Numbered from the stretch's first letter, positions 7,844 to 16,777 are shown. The stretch: 45,489 nt of DNA from PUPG01 sp031323845 (GCA_031323845.1 JAVIYP010000020.1:1-45489); one strand, 5' to 3'. Notes: generated by a model not told the origin, from the letters alone. Made by a program: numbers and translations.

Positions 7844-7990
7844 CGTAGGATGTTGAGAGGCCTTCAATTGAAAGTTGGTCATCCAGCGGGCGCCTAAACG
7901 CAACATAAACAAGGTTAACTTAACTGTGCAGCAGGTCGTTCTATTGAATGTGCTAAACCTGAATTACTCACAAAATCTCCACATCCTACG
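7844..7990 (+). ncRNA. Candidate structured RNA, about 147 nt, with 6S-like layout
   Basis: The ends form a 15-nt closing stem (7844-7858 with 7976-7990) with one mismatch. Inside it, 7863-7868 can pair with 7943-7948, leaving an asymmetric internal bubble and a large apical region. A closing stem, internal bubble and inner stem is the general layout of 6S RNA, which mimics an open promoter and binds RNA polymerase. I do not recognise conserved 6S primary sequence. A -7 element puts the likely 5' end at the base of the stem. The only ORF across it has no protein-like features. It may instead be a structured leader of the tricorn-like gene at 8195, since no terminator follows the stem. Tentative. 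Confidence 0.45.
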
Positions 7991-8194
7991 TACTTGGTGG
8001 CCATTGCATTGTAAAGCGTGGCCCCGATGCCTGAGGCGACAAGCCATGAACATTCAGCAAATAGTTAACATGAACTATAAACGACTCACCTCAAACCGGC
8101 ACACCGGTCTAACCTTTCGGCCGCCCCAGATCTCAAGCCTTCTTTAACTTAGCTAATAACTAAATGATCATATTAACCTTAACCCTGTAATCTT
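7991..8194 (+). other. Leader/intergenic region before the tricorn-like gene
   Basis: About 200 bp without a convincing ORF. It contains a perfect 5-4-5 hairpin (8095-8099 with 8104-8108) and a small GCC-TGA-GGC hairpin, but no terminator. No clear -33/-7 promoter is seen, so the tricorn-like gene may be transcribed from the promoter at 7833 or from one I cannot see. Confidence 0.35.
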
Positions 8195-11100
8195 ATGAAA
8201 AACAACCTTATGTTCATTCTGGCATTTGTGCTGATGCCGTTTTTGCAAAACAGTTTGCTGGCGGATGAAGCCAGGCTTTTGCGTTTTCCTGCCTTGCATG
8301 GCGATCAGGTAGTGTTTACTTATGCCGGCGAGTTATATACGGTTGACCGCGCCGGGGGTGTGGCCCGCAAGCTCACCAACCACCCGGGTTATAAAATGTT
8401 TGCCCGCTTCAGTCCGGATGGCAGCCATATTGCCTTTACCGGGCAATACGACGGCAACACTGAAGTGTATGTCATGCCTGCCCGGGGTGGCGTACCCCAA
8501 AGACTGACCTTCACGGCTACTCTTAGCCGTGATGATTTGTCGGACCGGATGGGCCCGAACAACATCGTGATGACCTGGCGCGATAATGAAACCATCGTAT
8601 TCAGATCAAGAAAACGCTCTTTTAATGCCTTCAAAGGAAGCTTGTTCATGGTAAATATGAATGGCGGGCTGCCTGAGCAGATCCCGGTGCCCGAAGGGGG
8701 ATGGATCAGCTTTTCGGAAGACGGGCAGCGTTTTGTGTATAACCGTGTGTTCCGCGAATTCCGCACGTGGAAGTATTATGCAGGGGGTATGGCCGACGAC
8801 CTTTGGCTGCATGATCTCAATGAAAGGACAACCGTAAACCTGACCAACCATAAATCACAGGATGTTTTCCCCATGTGGTTTGATGACCGTGTGTATTTTT
8901 TATCCGACAGAGACGGTCGCATGAACCTGTTTTGTTATGACATCAACTCTCAGCAAACAAGGAAGCTTACTCATTTTGAAGAGTTCGATATCAAGTTCCC
9001 CTCTGCTGGCACCGATGCCATCATCTTTGAGAACGGGGGCTATCTTTACACTTTTGACCTTGCTGCGGAGTCGGTCAGCCGCATTCCGGTCACCATTGCC
9101 GAAGATATGGCACTCAGCCGCAGGCAGCGCAAGGATGCTTCACAAATGATACGTACGGCTTCGCTCTCTCCTGACGGCAATCGCATTGCTTTTGGTGCCA
9201 GGGGCGACGTCTGGAGCGTGCCGGCCAAAAGCGGCATCACCCGTAACCTCACCCAGACATCAGGAGTGCATGAAAGAAACGTAACCTGGTCGCCCGATGG
9301 CAAATACATCGCTTTCGTATCCGACGTTTCGGGCGAAGACGAGATCTACATCATGCAGCAGGATGGCCGGGAAGAAGCCATACAGATCACAACTGGTGCC
9401 GATACCTATAAATATAGCCTCAGCTGGTCGCCTGACTCCGAAAAGATCATGTGGTCCGACAAAATGCTGCGCCTGCAGTATGTTGATATCAATACGCGCG
9501 AAGTAACGATTGTAGAACAGGCCGAGGCATTCGAAATCAACCAGTTCACCTGGTCGCCCGACAGTCGCTGGATCAGCTATACCCGTCCCGAAACAGAACA
9601 TTATTCCAGGATTTTCCTGTACAATACCCGGAACGGGGAGAAATTTCCCGTAACCGATGGCTGGTACGCCTCTTCCAGTCCGTCGTTCTGCGACAAGGGC
9701 AACTACCTGTTCTTTGTTTCCAACCGTGATTTCAATCCCATTTACAGCCGTACCGAATGGAATCACGCCTACACCGATATGAGTCGTATCTATTTTGTTA
9801 CACTCAGGGAAGACGTACCCTCTTTCCTTGAACCAAAAAACGACGAGGTCAAAATTACCAACGGCAATGACGCCACGGGCGGATCTTCCGGCCCGGGTGG
9901 CAACGATGAGCTGCGCGTCGAAGTTGACCGTGAGAATATCAAAAACCGGATTGACGCATTGCCGGTGGACGTTTCCTCTTATTTTGCAATAAACGTTGTC
10001 GGGGACAACATATATTATATGAAGCGCTCATTCAACGATACCCGTTCAAGCCTTATGATGTTCAATATGGACAGCAGGCAGGAAAGCACCTTGTCTCAGA
10101 TCAATGGATATCAGATCAGTGCCGACCAGAAGAAAATGCTGGTCGCAGAACGGGGGCGCTATGCCATTATCGACCTGCCGCGTTCATCCTTTACCGTGAG
10201 TGATTTTGTTGATGTTTCGAACATGAAGGTTTGGGTGGATCTGAAAGAGGAATGGGTTCAGATATACAACGAAACATGGCGGCAGATGCGCGACTTCTTT
10301 TATGCGCCCAACATGCACGGCGTTGATTGGGAAGCCATGAGGGACAAATACCGCCCGCTGGTTGATTATGTCAACAACCGGCTGGATCTTACCTATATCC
10401 TTGGTGAACTCGTTGGTGAGCTCAATGTGGGTCACGCCTATGTTGGTGGTGGCGACGTGCCGGAGGTGGAGCGTATACCCATGGGACTGCTGGGTGCCGA
10501 ACTCAGCCATCACCGGTCGGGTTATTACCGTATAGACAGGATACTTAAAGGCGAGAACTGGTATTCCAGCCGTCGTTCACCGCTCACAGAATTAGGCGTC
10601 AACGTAAAGGAAGGGGAATACATCATTGCGGTGAACGGACAGCCCACCGACGAGATGGCCAATATTTACGAAGCACTCATTGGAACGGCCGATCAGCAGG
10701 TGGAACTGCGCATCAACGACAGGCCCAGACAACAGGGCGCCCGTGATGTCATTGTTGTTCCCGTGCGCGATGAAGCCGACCTTTACTATTATAACTGGGT
10801 CCAGGAAAACATCCGGAAAGTCAGTGAAGCTACAGGCGGAAGGGTTGGTTACATTCATATTCCTGACATGGGCCCGGGCGGACTTAACGAATTTGTAAAA
10901 CACTTTTATCCGCAATTGCGCAAGGAGGCGCTGATCATTGATGTGCGTGGCAACGGTGGAGGAAATGTTTCTCCCATGCTGATTGAACGTTTGTCAAGAG
11001 AACTGACCAGCCTTGGCATGTCAAGAAATACCGCCCCGACAACCCGCCCTGCACAAATTCACCTGGGCCCCAAAGTATGCCTGATAGACAAATACTCGGC

Positions 11101-11449
11101 GTCAGACGGAGACCTCTTTCCGTTCCAGTTTCAGAAACTTGGCCTGGGACCCCTGATAGGGACTACATCCTGGGGAGGTGTCGTGGGTATCCGCGGATCG
11201 TTACCTTTTATTGACGGTGGCACTTTGTCCAAACCTGAATTTGCCCCTTATGATATCCGCGGCGAAGAATGGATTATTGAGGGCATTGGGGTGCATCCGG
11301 ATATCTATGTTGAAAATGATCCGACGCTGGAATTTGACGGGATAGATGAACAGCTGAACCGGGGTATTCAGGAAGCCCTGAGGCTTATGGAAGAATACGA
11401 CCAGATTATACATCCGGTACCACCCTTCCCCGACAGGAGCAGGCAATAA
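8195..11449 (+). CDS. Tricorn-like serine peptidase (S41), exported
   Basis: A 1084-residue homolog of tricorn protease. A signal peptide (residues 1-23) indicates export, unlike the cytosolic archaeal enzyme. Residues about 30-330 and 330-690 form beta-propeller repeats (FSPDGSHIAFTG, WSPDGKYIAFVS, WSPDSRWISYTR). A PDZ domain lies near 770-850 (VKEGEYIIAVNGQP) and the S41 catalytic domain at about 870-1060. His747 (NVGHAYVG) and the SASDGD serine region (968-973) fall where the archaeal enzyme has His746 and Ser965. Its probable role is breakdown of peptides in the periplasm. Its upstream leader may be structured. It ends one base before the convergent yraN. Confidence 0.92.
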   Translation: MKNNLMFILAFVLMPFLQNSLLADEARLLRFPALHGDQVVFTYAGELYTVDRAGGVARKLTNHPGYKMFARFSPDGSHIAFTGQYDGNTEVYVMPARGGVPQRLTFTATLSRDDLSDRMGPNNIVMTWRDNETIVFRSRKRSFNAFKGSLFMVNMNGGLPEQIPVPEGGWISFSEDGQRFVYNRVFREFRTWKYYAGGMADDLWLHDLNERTTVNLTNHKSQDVFPMWFDDRVYFLSDRDGRMNLFCYDINSQQTRKLTHFEEFDIKFPSAGTDAIIFENGGYLYTFDLAAESVSRIPVTIAEDMALSRRQRKDASQMIRTASLSPDGNRIAFGARGDVWSVPAKSGITRNLTQTSGVHERNVTWSPDGKYIAFVSDVSGEDEIYIMQQDGREEAIQITTGADTYKYSLSWSPDSEKIMWSDKMLRLQYVDINTREVTIVEQAEAFEINQFTWSPDSRWISYTRPETEHYSRIFLYNTRNGEKFPVTDGWYASSSPSFCDKGNYLFFVSNRDFNPIYSRTEWNHAYTDMSRIYFVTLREDVPSFLEPKNDEVKITNGNDATGGSSGPGGNDELRVEVDRENIKNRIDALPVDVSSYFAINVVGDNIYYMKRSFNDTRSSLMMFNMDSRQESTLSQINGYQISADQKKMLVAERGRYAIIDLPRSSFTVSDFVDVSNMKVWVDLKEEWVQIYNETWRQMRDFFYAPNMHGVDWEAMRDKYRPLVDYVNNRLDLTYILGELVGELNVGHAYVGGGDVPEVERIPMGLLGAELSHHRSGYYRIDRILKGENWYSSRRSPLTELGVNVKEGEYIIAVNGQPTDEMANIYEALIGTADQQVELRINDRPRQQGARDVIVVPVRDEADLYYYNWVQENIRKVSEATGGRVGYIHIPDMGPGGLNEFVKHFYPQLRKEALIIDVRGNGGGNVSPMLIERLSRELTSLGMSRNTAPTTRPAQIHLGPKVCLIDKYSASDGDLFPFQFQKLGLGPLIGTTSWGGVVGIRGSLPFIDGGTLSKPEFAPYDIRGEEWIIEGIGVHPDIYVENDPTLEFDGIDEQLNRGIQEALRLMEEYDQIIHPVPPFPDRSRQ

Positions 11450-11450
11450 G

Positions 11451-11813
11451 CTACATCAGCGGATAAAAGGCATCCTCGATGTGCCTGAGCCTGTGCTCGT
11501 TTTTTGTGAACACCACTGATATGATGTCGAAGCGGACTTCGAGGTGGAGGTTGTTTTGCAGCAGATAATGGTTGACAGCCCTGATCAGCATCCGTTGCTT
11601 TTGCCTGGTAACAAATACTTCGGGTTCGCCGAAAAAGTTTGTGCTCCGGGTTTTGACCTCCACAGCGACCAGCACGTTGTTTTTCCGTGCTATGATGTCG
11701 ACCTCCAGGTGGCTTGACTGCCAATTGGTTTCCAGTATTTCAAAGCCGTTGCCAACCAGGTGTTCTTTGGCAAGTTCTTCACCTTTCCTGCCAATGTGAT
11801 ACACATCTGCCAT
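11451..11813 (-). CDS. YraN/UPF0102 nuclease-like protein
   Basis: A 120-residue protein of the YraN family, predicted PD-(D/E)xK nuclease fold. Visible marks are GRKGEELAKEHL (Glu12), LEVDIIA (Glu37, Asp39) and VAVEVKTR (Glu52, Lys54), the expected active-site arrangement. The cellular role of the family is not established; it is often linked to DNA processing. It is the last gene of a pssA-purS-yraN operon, 11 bp after purS. Confidence 0.9.
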   Translation of the reverse strand: MADVYHIGRKGEELAKEHLVGNGFEILETNWQSSHLEVDIIARKNNVLVAVEVKTRSTNFFGEPEVFVTRQKQRMLIRAVNHYLLQNNLHLEVRFDIISVVFTKNEHRLRHIEDAFYPLM

Positions 11814-11824
11814 GCCCGAAGCGA

Positions 11825-12082
11825 TTACTCTTCAGTGAGTTCAAATTCATAGTACTCCATGATGGGATTGGCGAGCAGCTTTTTGCAGGCAGTCTCCACT
11901 CTGGCCCTGGCTTCCTCAGGCTGGCCGGCCTCCACTACAAGACTTATGTGTTTCCCTACACGTACATTGCTTATTTCGGGAAGGCCAAGGTTTTTCATGC
12001 TGGATGTAATGGCCTTGCCCTGGGGGTCGAGCAATGCTTTCAGGGGCATCACGTTGATCTCTGCACGGAACTTTTTTTTCAT
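11825..12082 (-). CDS. purS: Phosphoribosylformylglycinamidine synthase subunit PurS
   Basis: An 85-residue protein matching PurS, the small subunit that links PurL and the glutaminase PurQ in the fourth step of purine synthesis (FGAR to FGAM). Diagnostic stretches are LLDPQGKAITSSM, NVRVGKHISL and CKKLLANPIMEYYEFEL, which parallel Bacillus subtilis PurS. Length is normal. It is unusual that neither purQ nor purL is nearby; the gene lies between pssA and yraN. Its presence implies a small-type PurL elsewhere in the genome. Confidence 0.92.
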   Translation of the reverse strand: MKKKFRAEINVMPLKALLDPQGKAITSSMKNLGLPEISNVRVGKHISLVVEAGQPEEARARVETACKKLLANPIMEYYEFELTEE

Positions 12083-12140
12083 AAGATAAAGATGTCGTTT
12101 AATACTTGAGGAATTCTTGTGGTCAAATGGCGGAAAGAGC

Positions 12141-12896
12141 TCATTGTCCGTTGCTTGTTGTTTCGTTCCTTTCGCAGGGAAAGAAAAAGGAACCGATCAG
12201 CGACAAAAGTATATAAAAAACGAGGAAAAGAGGCAGGGCACCCCATCCAAAAGTTATCAACAAAACAATGCAACCGGTCAGAAATACCACCCGTGTGCGA
12301 TTTCCCTTCCACGAAAATGAACGTACTTTCAAAGAAAACATGCTGAACGGAGATACAAGCAAATAGGAGAGTATGCCTGTCAAGAACAGCAGGGCAGCCG
12401 AATGTTGCGTGACCTGGCTGAGGATATGGTGCATGGCTGTATGTTGATCAGCAAAAGCAAGTGTCAGCGGGAGGGAAGCAATCAGCAGCGCGTTGGCAGG
12501 AGTCGGCAAGCCTGTGAAACAGTCGGTTTGTTTTTCATCCAGGTTGAAGCGGGCGAGCCTTACCGCTGAACACAGGGTTATTAAAAAAGCGGCAGAAGAC
12601 AAAACAAAGAGCGTGCCTTGATGGTTTATACTGTCGAAGCTGTTTCTCAAATAATAAAAAAGAACAGCAGCAGGAGCGAACCCGAAACTTACAAGGTCGG
12701 CCAGTGAATCGAGCTGTTTGCCGATGGCTGAGTATGCATTCAGCCACCGTGCAGCGGCCCCGTCAAGAAAGTCGAGCAGGCTGCAGGCAACAATTAGCAC
12801 CGCACCTTCAGTTACGAAGCCCCTGGCAATCAATATTACGGATAAACAGCCCGCAAACAGGTTGGCCAGGGTGATCAGGTTTGGAATGTTTTTCAT
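12141..12896 (-). CDS. pssA: CDP-diacylglycerol-serine O-phosphatidyltransferase
   Basis: A 251-residue polytopic membrane enzyme that makes phosphatidylserine from CDP-diacylglycerol and serine, the route to phosphatidylethanolamine. The CDP-alcohol phosphotransferase signature is complete: Asp42, Asp45-Gly46, Ala49-Arg50, Gly59, Asp63 and Asp67. About seven or eight hydrophobic segments follow. It heads the pssA-purS-yraN operon and lies only 27 bp from the divergent small gene at 12924, so the two start regions are very close. PgsA is the main alternative, but overall sequence and length fit PssA of Bacteroidota. Confidence 0.88.
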   Translation of the reverse strand: MKNIPNLITLANLFAGCLSVILIARGFVTEGAVLIVACSLLDFLDGAAARWLNAYSAIGKQLDSLADLVSFGFAPAAVLFYYLRNSFDSINHQGTLFVLSSAAFLITLCSAVRLARFNLDEKQTDCFTGLPTPANALLIASLPLTLAFADQHTAMHHILSQVTQHSAALLFLTGILSYLLVSPFSMFSLKVRSFSWKGNRTRVVFLTGCIVLLITFGWGALPLFLVFYILLSLIGSFFFPCERNETTSNGQ

Positions 12897-12923
12897 GGCG
12901 TAGCTGCTGTATTACATAATTAT

Positions 12924-13172
12924 ATGAAAAAGCCGGACTTTGAGCGTACCCCCCTCAGGGAACAGGTTTACCTGGTTCTCGAAAGCGGTAAACCCATTAC
13001 CGCCAGGGAATTCCTTCACTATTACATAAGTTTGTACGCCTATTCAGACTTCTACGTTGAGCTTTGGTACATCCCCGCCACCAATAAAATAGAAAAGGTT
13101 GAAGCGCTTGGAATCGACGATGTGTTGCAAATATACAAAACCAAATTTGACATCTCCGGCTTGCTGAAATAG
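12924..13172 (+). CDS. Small conserved-type hypothetical protein
   Basis: An 82-residue soluble protein, not recognised. It has amphipathic segments (EQVYLVLESGKPITAREFLHYY) and aromatic-rich strands (YSDFYVELWYIP), a single-domain alpha/beta pattern without cysteine pairs or a catalytic motif. The ATG at 12924 is the first in frame. Codon use resembles the neighbours. It is divergent from pssA and lies 94 bp before the DPP IV gene. Confidence 0.6.
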   Translation: MKKPDFERTPLREQVYLVLESGKPITAREFLHYYISLYAYSDFYVELWYIPATNKIEKVEALGIDDVLQIYKTKFDISGLLK

Positions 13173-13266
13173 TTCCTGTTAAAAAAAATGTTTATTTTGG
13201 CCTGCTCGAATGCGCACAACCTTGTTTGTCAGCGAGCACCTTGTTTCACTTATGTTAACTTAATCT

Positions 13267-15459
13267 ATGAAAAACGCACCGAAGCTTGTCCTTATGCCTT
13301 TTATTCTGCTCCTGCTGAGCCAGCTTGTATTTGCGGAACATGGGCAAATAACACTTGAGAAGATCTGGACGGATCGCTATTTTACTCCTAAAACCATCAC
13401 CCGGGGATTGTCAATGGCAGATGGACTGCATTATACTCTCATCCATGAGCGCTATAACATCAACAAGCACCGGTACGAAACGGGTGAGCTGGTTGACAGT
13501 ATTTTTTCCACCCGTGGTTTGCTGGAAGACGAAGCTGGCAATCCGCTGGCGATCGACACGTATAGTTTCAGTCCTGATGAAACCATGCTGCTGATAGGTG
13601 TGAACCTGGAGTCCATCTATCGCAGGTCGCGACGGGCCGAATATTATATTTGGAACAGGACCGACGGCAGTTTGGCGCCTTTGTCGGAGGGCACCAAACA
13701 ACGCCTGCCGGATTTTTCACCTGACGGGACAAAAATTGCTTTCGTACGACAAAACAATCTTTACATTAAAGATCTTGAAACCTTTGAAGAATACGCTGTT
13801 ACGACCGATGGAAGGCATAATCACATTATTAACGGAACTACGGACTGGGTTTATGAAGAGGAGTTTTACCTGACCAAAGGATTTGAATGGTCGCCGGACG
13901 GACGGCGCATTGCTTATCTGCGTTTTGATGAAAGCCATGTTAAGGAGTTTGTTATGATGAAGTACGGTCAGCTGTATCCTGAGGAATACAGGTTTAAATA
14001 TCCCAAGGCCGGAGAGGAAAACGCGCATGTGAGCCTTCACGTTTTCGATCTGGATACTAAAACGGTTACAACAGTTGACACAGGCGGGGAAACCGACCAG
14101 TATCTTCCGAGGATCGGGTGGACGCAGGATGCCGGTGTACTCTCGGTACAGCGCCTGAACCGCCACCAGAATTTCCTGGAGATACTCCTGGCCGATGCGG
14201 TTACCGGAGAAACCACGGTGTTGTATGAGGAGCGCAACCCCTGGTACATTAAGGTAAGCTTTGATCTGCGTTTTTTGAATGACGGCCGTCATTTCATCAT
14301 TTCAAGCGAAAAAAACGGATTCAATCAGCTATACTTGTTTAATATGGAAGGCCACATGGTGCGCTTACTTACGCCCGGTGAGTATGATGTTGAGAGTTTC
14401 CTGGGTGTTGATGAGGACCATGGGCTGGTGTATTACCTTGCGCGTCCGGATTCACCTGTAAGCAACGAACTATACGTGGTCGGGCTTGATGGCAGTGGCA
14501 GAAAAAGACTCAGCTCCGGAACAGGAACAAATAGTCCTACATTCAGCAAGGGGTTTACCTATTATATAAATCGTTTTTCAACGGCCTCATCACCACCGGT
14601 ATACAGCATCCATACTTCCGACGGCGCACTGATAGAGGTTCTGCAGGACAATCATGAGCTGGTCGAAAAAGTTGCGGAACATGCATTTGTAAAGCCTGAG
14701 TTTTTTACTTTTTACACCAGTGAGGATGTGTTGCTGCACGGTCTGATGATCAAACCCCCGGATTTTGATCCTGAGCTTGAGTACCCTGTTTTGATGTTTG
14801 TCTATGGCGGACCCGACAGCCAGACCGTTACCGAAAGCTGGAACACCTTTAACGGTGTGTGGTTTCAAATGCTTGCGCAGCAGGGCTTTATTGTGGTTAC
14901 TGTGGATAACAGGGGTGCAGGTGGCAGAGGGGAGTACTTCCGTAAAATGACTTACCTGCAGCTGGGAAAATATGAAACCATTGACCAGATTGAGGCGGCA
15001 AAGTACCTGGGTGCAAAGGATTATATAGATGCCCGTCGTATTGCAATTTTCGGATGGAGTTACGGGGGATATGTCTCTTCGCTCTGCCTGGCCAAAGGAG
15101 CTGATTATTTCGCTGCTGCCATTGCGGTGGCTCCGGTTACCTCGTGGCGTTTTTACGACACCATCTACACAGAAAGATACATGCGCACTCCCCAGGAAAA
15201 CCCTGATGGCTATGATGACAACTCACCCATCAACCATGTGGACAAAATCAGAGGCGCCTATTTGCTGGTGCATGGCTCTGCCGACGACAACGTTCATTAT
15301 CAGAACACCATTGAAATGGCTGATGCACTGATCAAGGCTGGTGTTGACTTTGAGCTCATGATCTATCCGGATCATAACCACTCCATTTTTACCTCCCATG
15401 CCCGTCTGCACCTTTACCGGCTGATGACGGACTTCCTTCACAGAAGTATAATGCAGTGA
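13267..15459 (+). CDS. Dipeptidyl peptidase IV (S9B)
   Basis: A 730-residue exported serine peptidase that removes X-Pro or X-Ala dipeptides from peptide N-termini. A signal peptide covers residues 1-23. An eight-bladed propeller (about 40-490) precedes an alpha/beta hydrolase domain. The substrate-anchoring motif DWVYEEEF gives Glu198 and Glu199. The catalytic triad is Ser598 (GWSYGGY), Asp673 (GSADDNVH) and His705 (DHNHSI), all intact and correctly spaced. Length matches Bacteroidota DPP IV. With the tricorn-like enzyme it suggests extracellular or periplasmic peptide use. No convincing promoter was found in the 94-bp upstream gap. Confidence 0.95.
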   Translation: MKNAPKLVLMPFILLLLSQLVFAEHGQITLEKIWTDRYFTPKTITRGLSMADGLHYTLIHERYNINKHRYETGELVDSIFSTRGLLEDEAGNPLAIDTYSFSPDETMLLIGVNLESIYRRSRRAEYYIWNRTDGSLAPLSEGTKQRLPDFSPDGTKIAFVRQNNLYIKDLETFEEYAVTTDGRHNHIINGTTDWVYEEEFYLTKGFEWSPDGRRIAYLRFDESHVKEFVMMKYGQLYPEEYRFKYPKAGEENAHVSLHVFDLDTKTVTTVDTGGETDQYLPRIGWTQDAGVLSVQRLNRHQNFLEILLADAVTGETTVLYEERNPWYIKVSFDLRFLNDGRHFIISSEKNGFNQLYLFNMEGHMVRLLTPGEYDVESFLGVDEDHGLVYYLARPDSPVSNELYVVGLDGSGRKRLSSGTGTNSPTFSKGFTYYINRFSTASSPPVYSIHTSDGALIEVLQDNHELVEKVAEHAFVKPEFFTFYTSEDVLLHGLMIKPPDFDPELEYPVLMFVYGGPDSQTVTESWNTFNGVWFQMLAQQGFIVVTVDNRGAGGRGEYFRKMTYLQLGKYETIDQIEAAKYLGAKDYIDARRIAIFGWSYGGYVSSLCLAKGADYFAAAIAVAPVTSWRFYDTIYTERYMRTPQENPDGYDDNSPINHVDKIRGAYLLVHGSADDNVHYQNTIEMADALIKAGVDFELMIYPDHNHSIFTSHARLHLYRLMTDFLHRSIMQ

Positions 15460-15496
15460 GTGTTTGATAAAACTTTTTTATTTCAAAAGAAATGAT

Positions 15497-15504
15497 TACT
15501 TTTG
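15497..15504 (+). promoter_or_regulatory. -7 element of rpsU
   Basis: TACTTTTG matches TAnnTTTG and lies 63 bp before the rpsU ATG. The -33 position is T-rich without a clear TTTG. It suggests a leader of about 55-60 nt. Confidence 0.5.
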
Positions 15505-15567
15505 CAGTCACTTTTTGAAGTAAAAAATGTTATAGATAATTAGTAATCAGAGAAAAAAGCAAATCAT

Positions 15568-15765
15568 ATGATCATTGTTCCTATAAAAGAAGGCGAAAAC
15601 ATCGACAGGGTGTTGAAGAAAATGAAACGGAAATTTGAAAAAACCGGGGTTCTCAGGGAGCTCAGGGAGCGTCAGAAATTCACCAAGCCTTCTGTAAAAA
15701 AGCGAGAACAAAAGCTCAAGGCTATTTATATTCAGAAGCTAAGGGACCAGCAGGACAATGCATAA
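15568..15765 (+). CDS. rpsU: 30S ribosomal protein S21
   Basis: A 65-residue basic protein with the S21 N-terminus MIIVPIKEGENIDRVLKKMKR and a lysine/arginine-rich helical tail. S21 sits on the 30S platform near the anti-Shine-Dalgarno end of 16S rRNA. Length is normal. It opens the core cluster found in many Bacteroidota. A separate promoter before the recombinase gene suggests it can also be transcribed on its own. Confidence 0.96.
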   Translation: MIIVPIKEGENIDRVLKKMKRKFEKTGVLRELRERQKFTKPSVKKREQKLKAIYIQKLRDQQDNA

Positions 15766-15804
15766 GTCATTTCGGGCTTTTTATTTATAGCTTTTTGGAA
15801 GAAA

Positions 15805-15838
15805 TTTTTGCAAATGCTGTTTTTTTAGCATAACTTTA
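15805..15838 (+). promoter_or_regulatory. Promoter of the tyrosine recombinase gene
   Basis: TTTTTG (15805-15810) is followed after 20 bp by TAACTTTA (15831-15838), one base off the TAnnTTTG -7 consensus. The predicted start near 15845 gives a leader of about 20 nt. Confidence 0.55.
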
Positions 15839-15866
15839 AAGCAAAAGTTTCTTCTTTTCATTTCGC

Positions 15867-16757
15867 ATGAGCTTCTATTCGGAAAAATTCCTTAATTATC
15901 TCTCACAAGTCAAGCGCTATGCACATTGCACGCTGCTTTCCTACCGTACTGATATTGATCAGCTGGAGTTATTTTTGAAAGAGACATATAATATTGATGG
16001 ATGTCACGAAGCTGATGCACCAATGTTAAGGACCTGGTTTGCACATCTTATGGATCAGGGTGTATCCCGAAGCACATTCAACCGCAAACGTTCAAGCTTG
16101 CGATCGCTCTATAAATATTTAAAAAACAACGGGGTAATCGAAAACAACCCTATGGACAAGCTTTCAGCTGTAAGGAAAGACAGACGCTTGCCGGTGTGCA
16201 TTGAAGAGGACAAGATGGAGCAGTTGCTTGATCAGCTTCAGTCTGCGGAACTGTTTGCTGATCTTCGCGACCTTCTGATGCTCGAGTTACTATACGGTAC
16301 CGGTATGAGGCTTTCAGAGCTTATTGGATTGCGGCACAGTGATGTTGATGAGATGCGTGGCCGCGTGCTGATTACCGGCAAAGGCAATAAGCAGCGGTCA
16401 GTCCCTTTACTGGGGGAGGTGTTACAGGTGTATGAAAGATATGTTGCCGAGAAACAAAAAGTGTTCGGATCGGACTTCTGTGACTGGGTGTTCGTGACAA
16501 ATAAAGGTGCACAGCTGTATCCGGGTTTTGTATACCGCAGGGTCAGGCATTACCTGGGGCGGGTGAGCACCAGAACACGCAAGAGTCCGCACGTGCTGCG
16601 CCACTCTTTTGCTACGCACATGCTGAATCGCGGCGCCGAACTGAATGCGATCAAGAAGCTTTTGGGGCATTCCAGTCTGGCTGCCACCCAGGTATATACT
16701 CACAATACGATTGATAAAATAAAACAAGTTTATAAACAAGCCCATCCAAAGGCATAA
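15867..16757 (+). CDS. xerC: Tyrosine recombinase XerC/XerD type
   Basis: A 296-residue site-specific recombinase. The N-terminal SAM-like DNA-binding domain covers about 1-90 and the catalytic domain about 105-290. Active-site residues are visible: Arg in GTGMRLSEL, Lys in GKGNKQR, the HVLRHSFATH box, His in LGHSS and nucleophile Tyr in QVYTHNT. Length fits housekeeping Xer proteins that resolve chromosome dimers at dif. Its place between rpsU and hpf is the common Bacteroidota arrangement, so it is a core gene rather than a phage integrase. XerC versus XerD cannot be settled from this sequence alone. Confidence 0.9.
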   Translation: MSFYSEKFLNYLSQVKRYAHCTLLSYRTDIDQLELFLKETYNIDGCHEADAPMLRTWFAHLMDQGVSRSTFNRKRSSLRSLYKYLKNNGVIENNPMDKLSAVRKDRRLPVCIEEDKMEQLLDQLQSAELFADLRDLLMLELLYGTGMRLSELIGLRHSDVDEMRGRVLITGKGNKQRSVPLLGEVLQVYERYVAEKQKVFGSDFCDWVFVTNKGAQLYPGFVYRRVRHYLGRVSTRTRKSPHVLRHSFATHMLNRGAELNAIKKLLGHSSLAATQVYTHNTIDKIKQVYKQAHPKA

Positions 16758-16777
16758 AGTAAGGAGGATTTGATACC

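Noticed and set aside
7875..8147. Plus-strand ORF of 90 codons in the gap before the tricorn-like gene
   Set aside because: The translation has no protein-like pattern, starts inside the structured-RNA candidate and crosses its closing stem.
7844..8190. RNase P RNA, tmRNA or SRP RNA
   Set aside because: I looked for the RNase P conserved core (GAGGAAAGTC-like), a tmRNA tag ending in ALAA with a tRNA-like 3' end, and the SRP apical loop; none is present.
15867..16757. Phage or island integrase
   Set aside because: No attachment-site repeats or cargo genes are nearby, and the gene is in the conserved rpsU-xer-hpf order with housekeeping Xer length.
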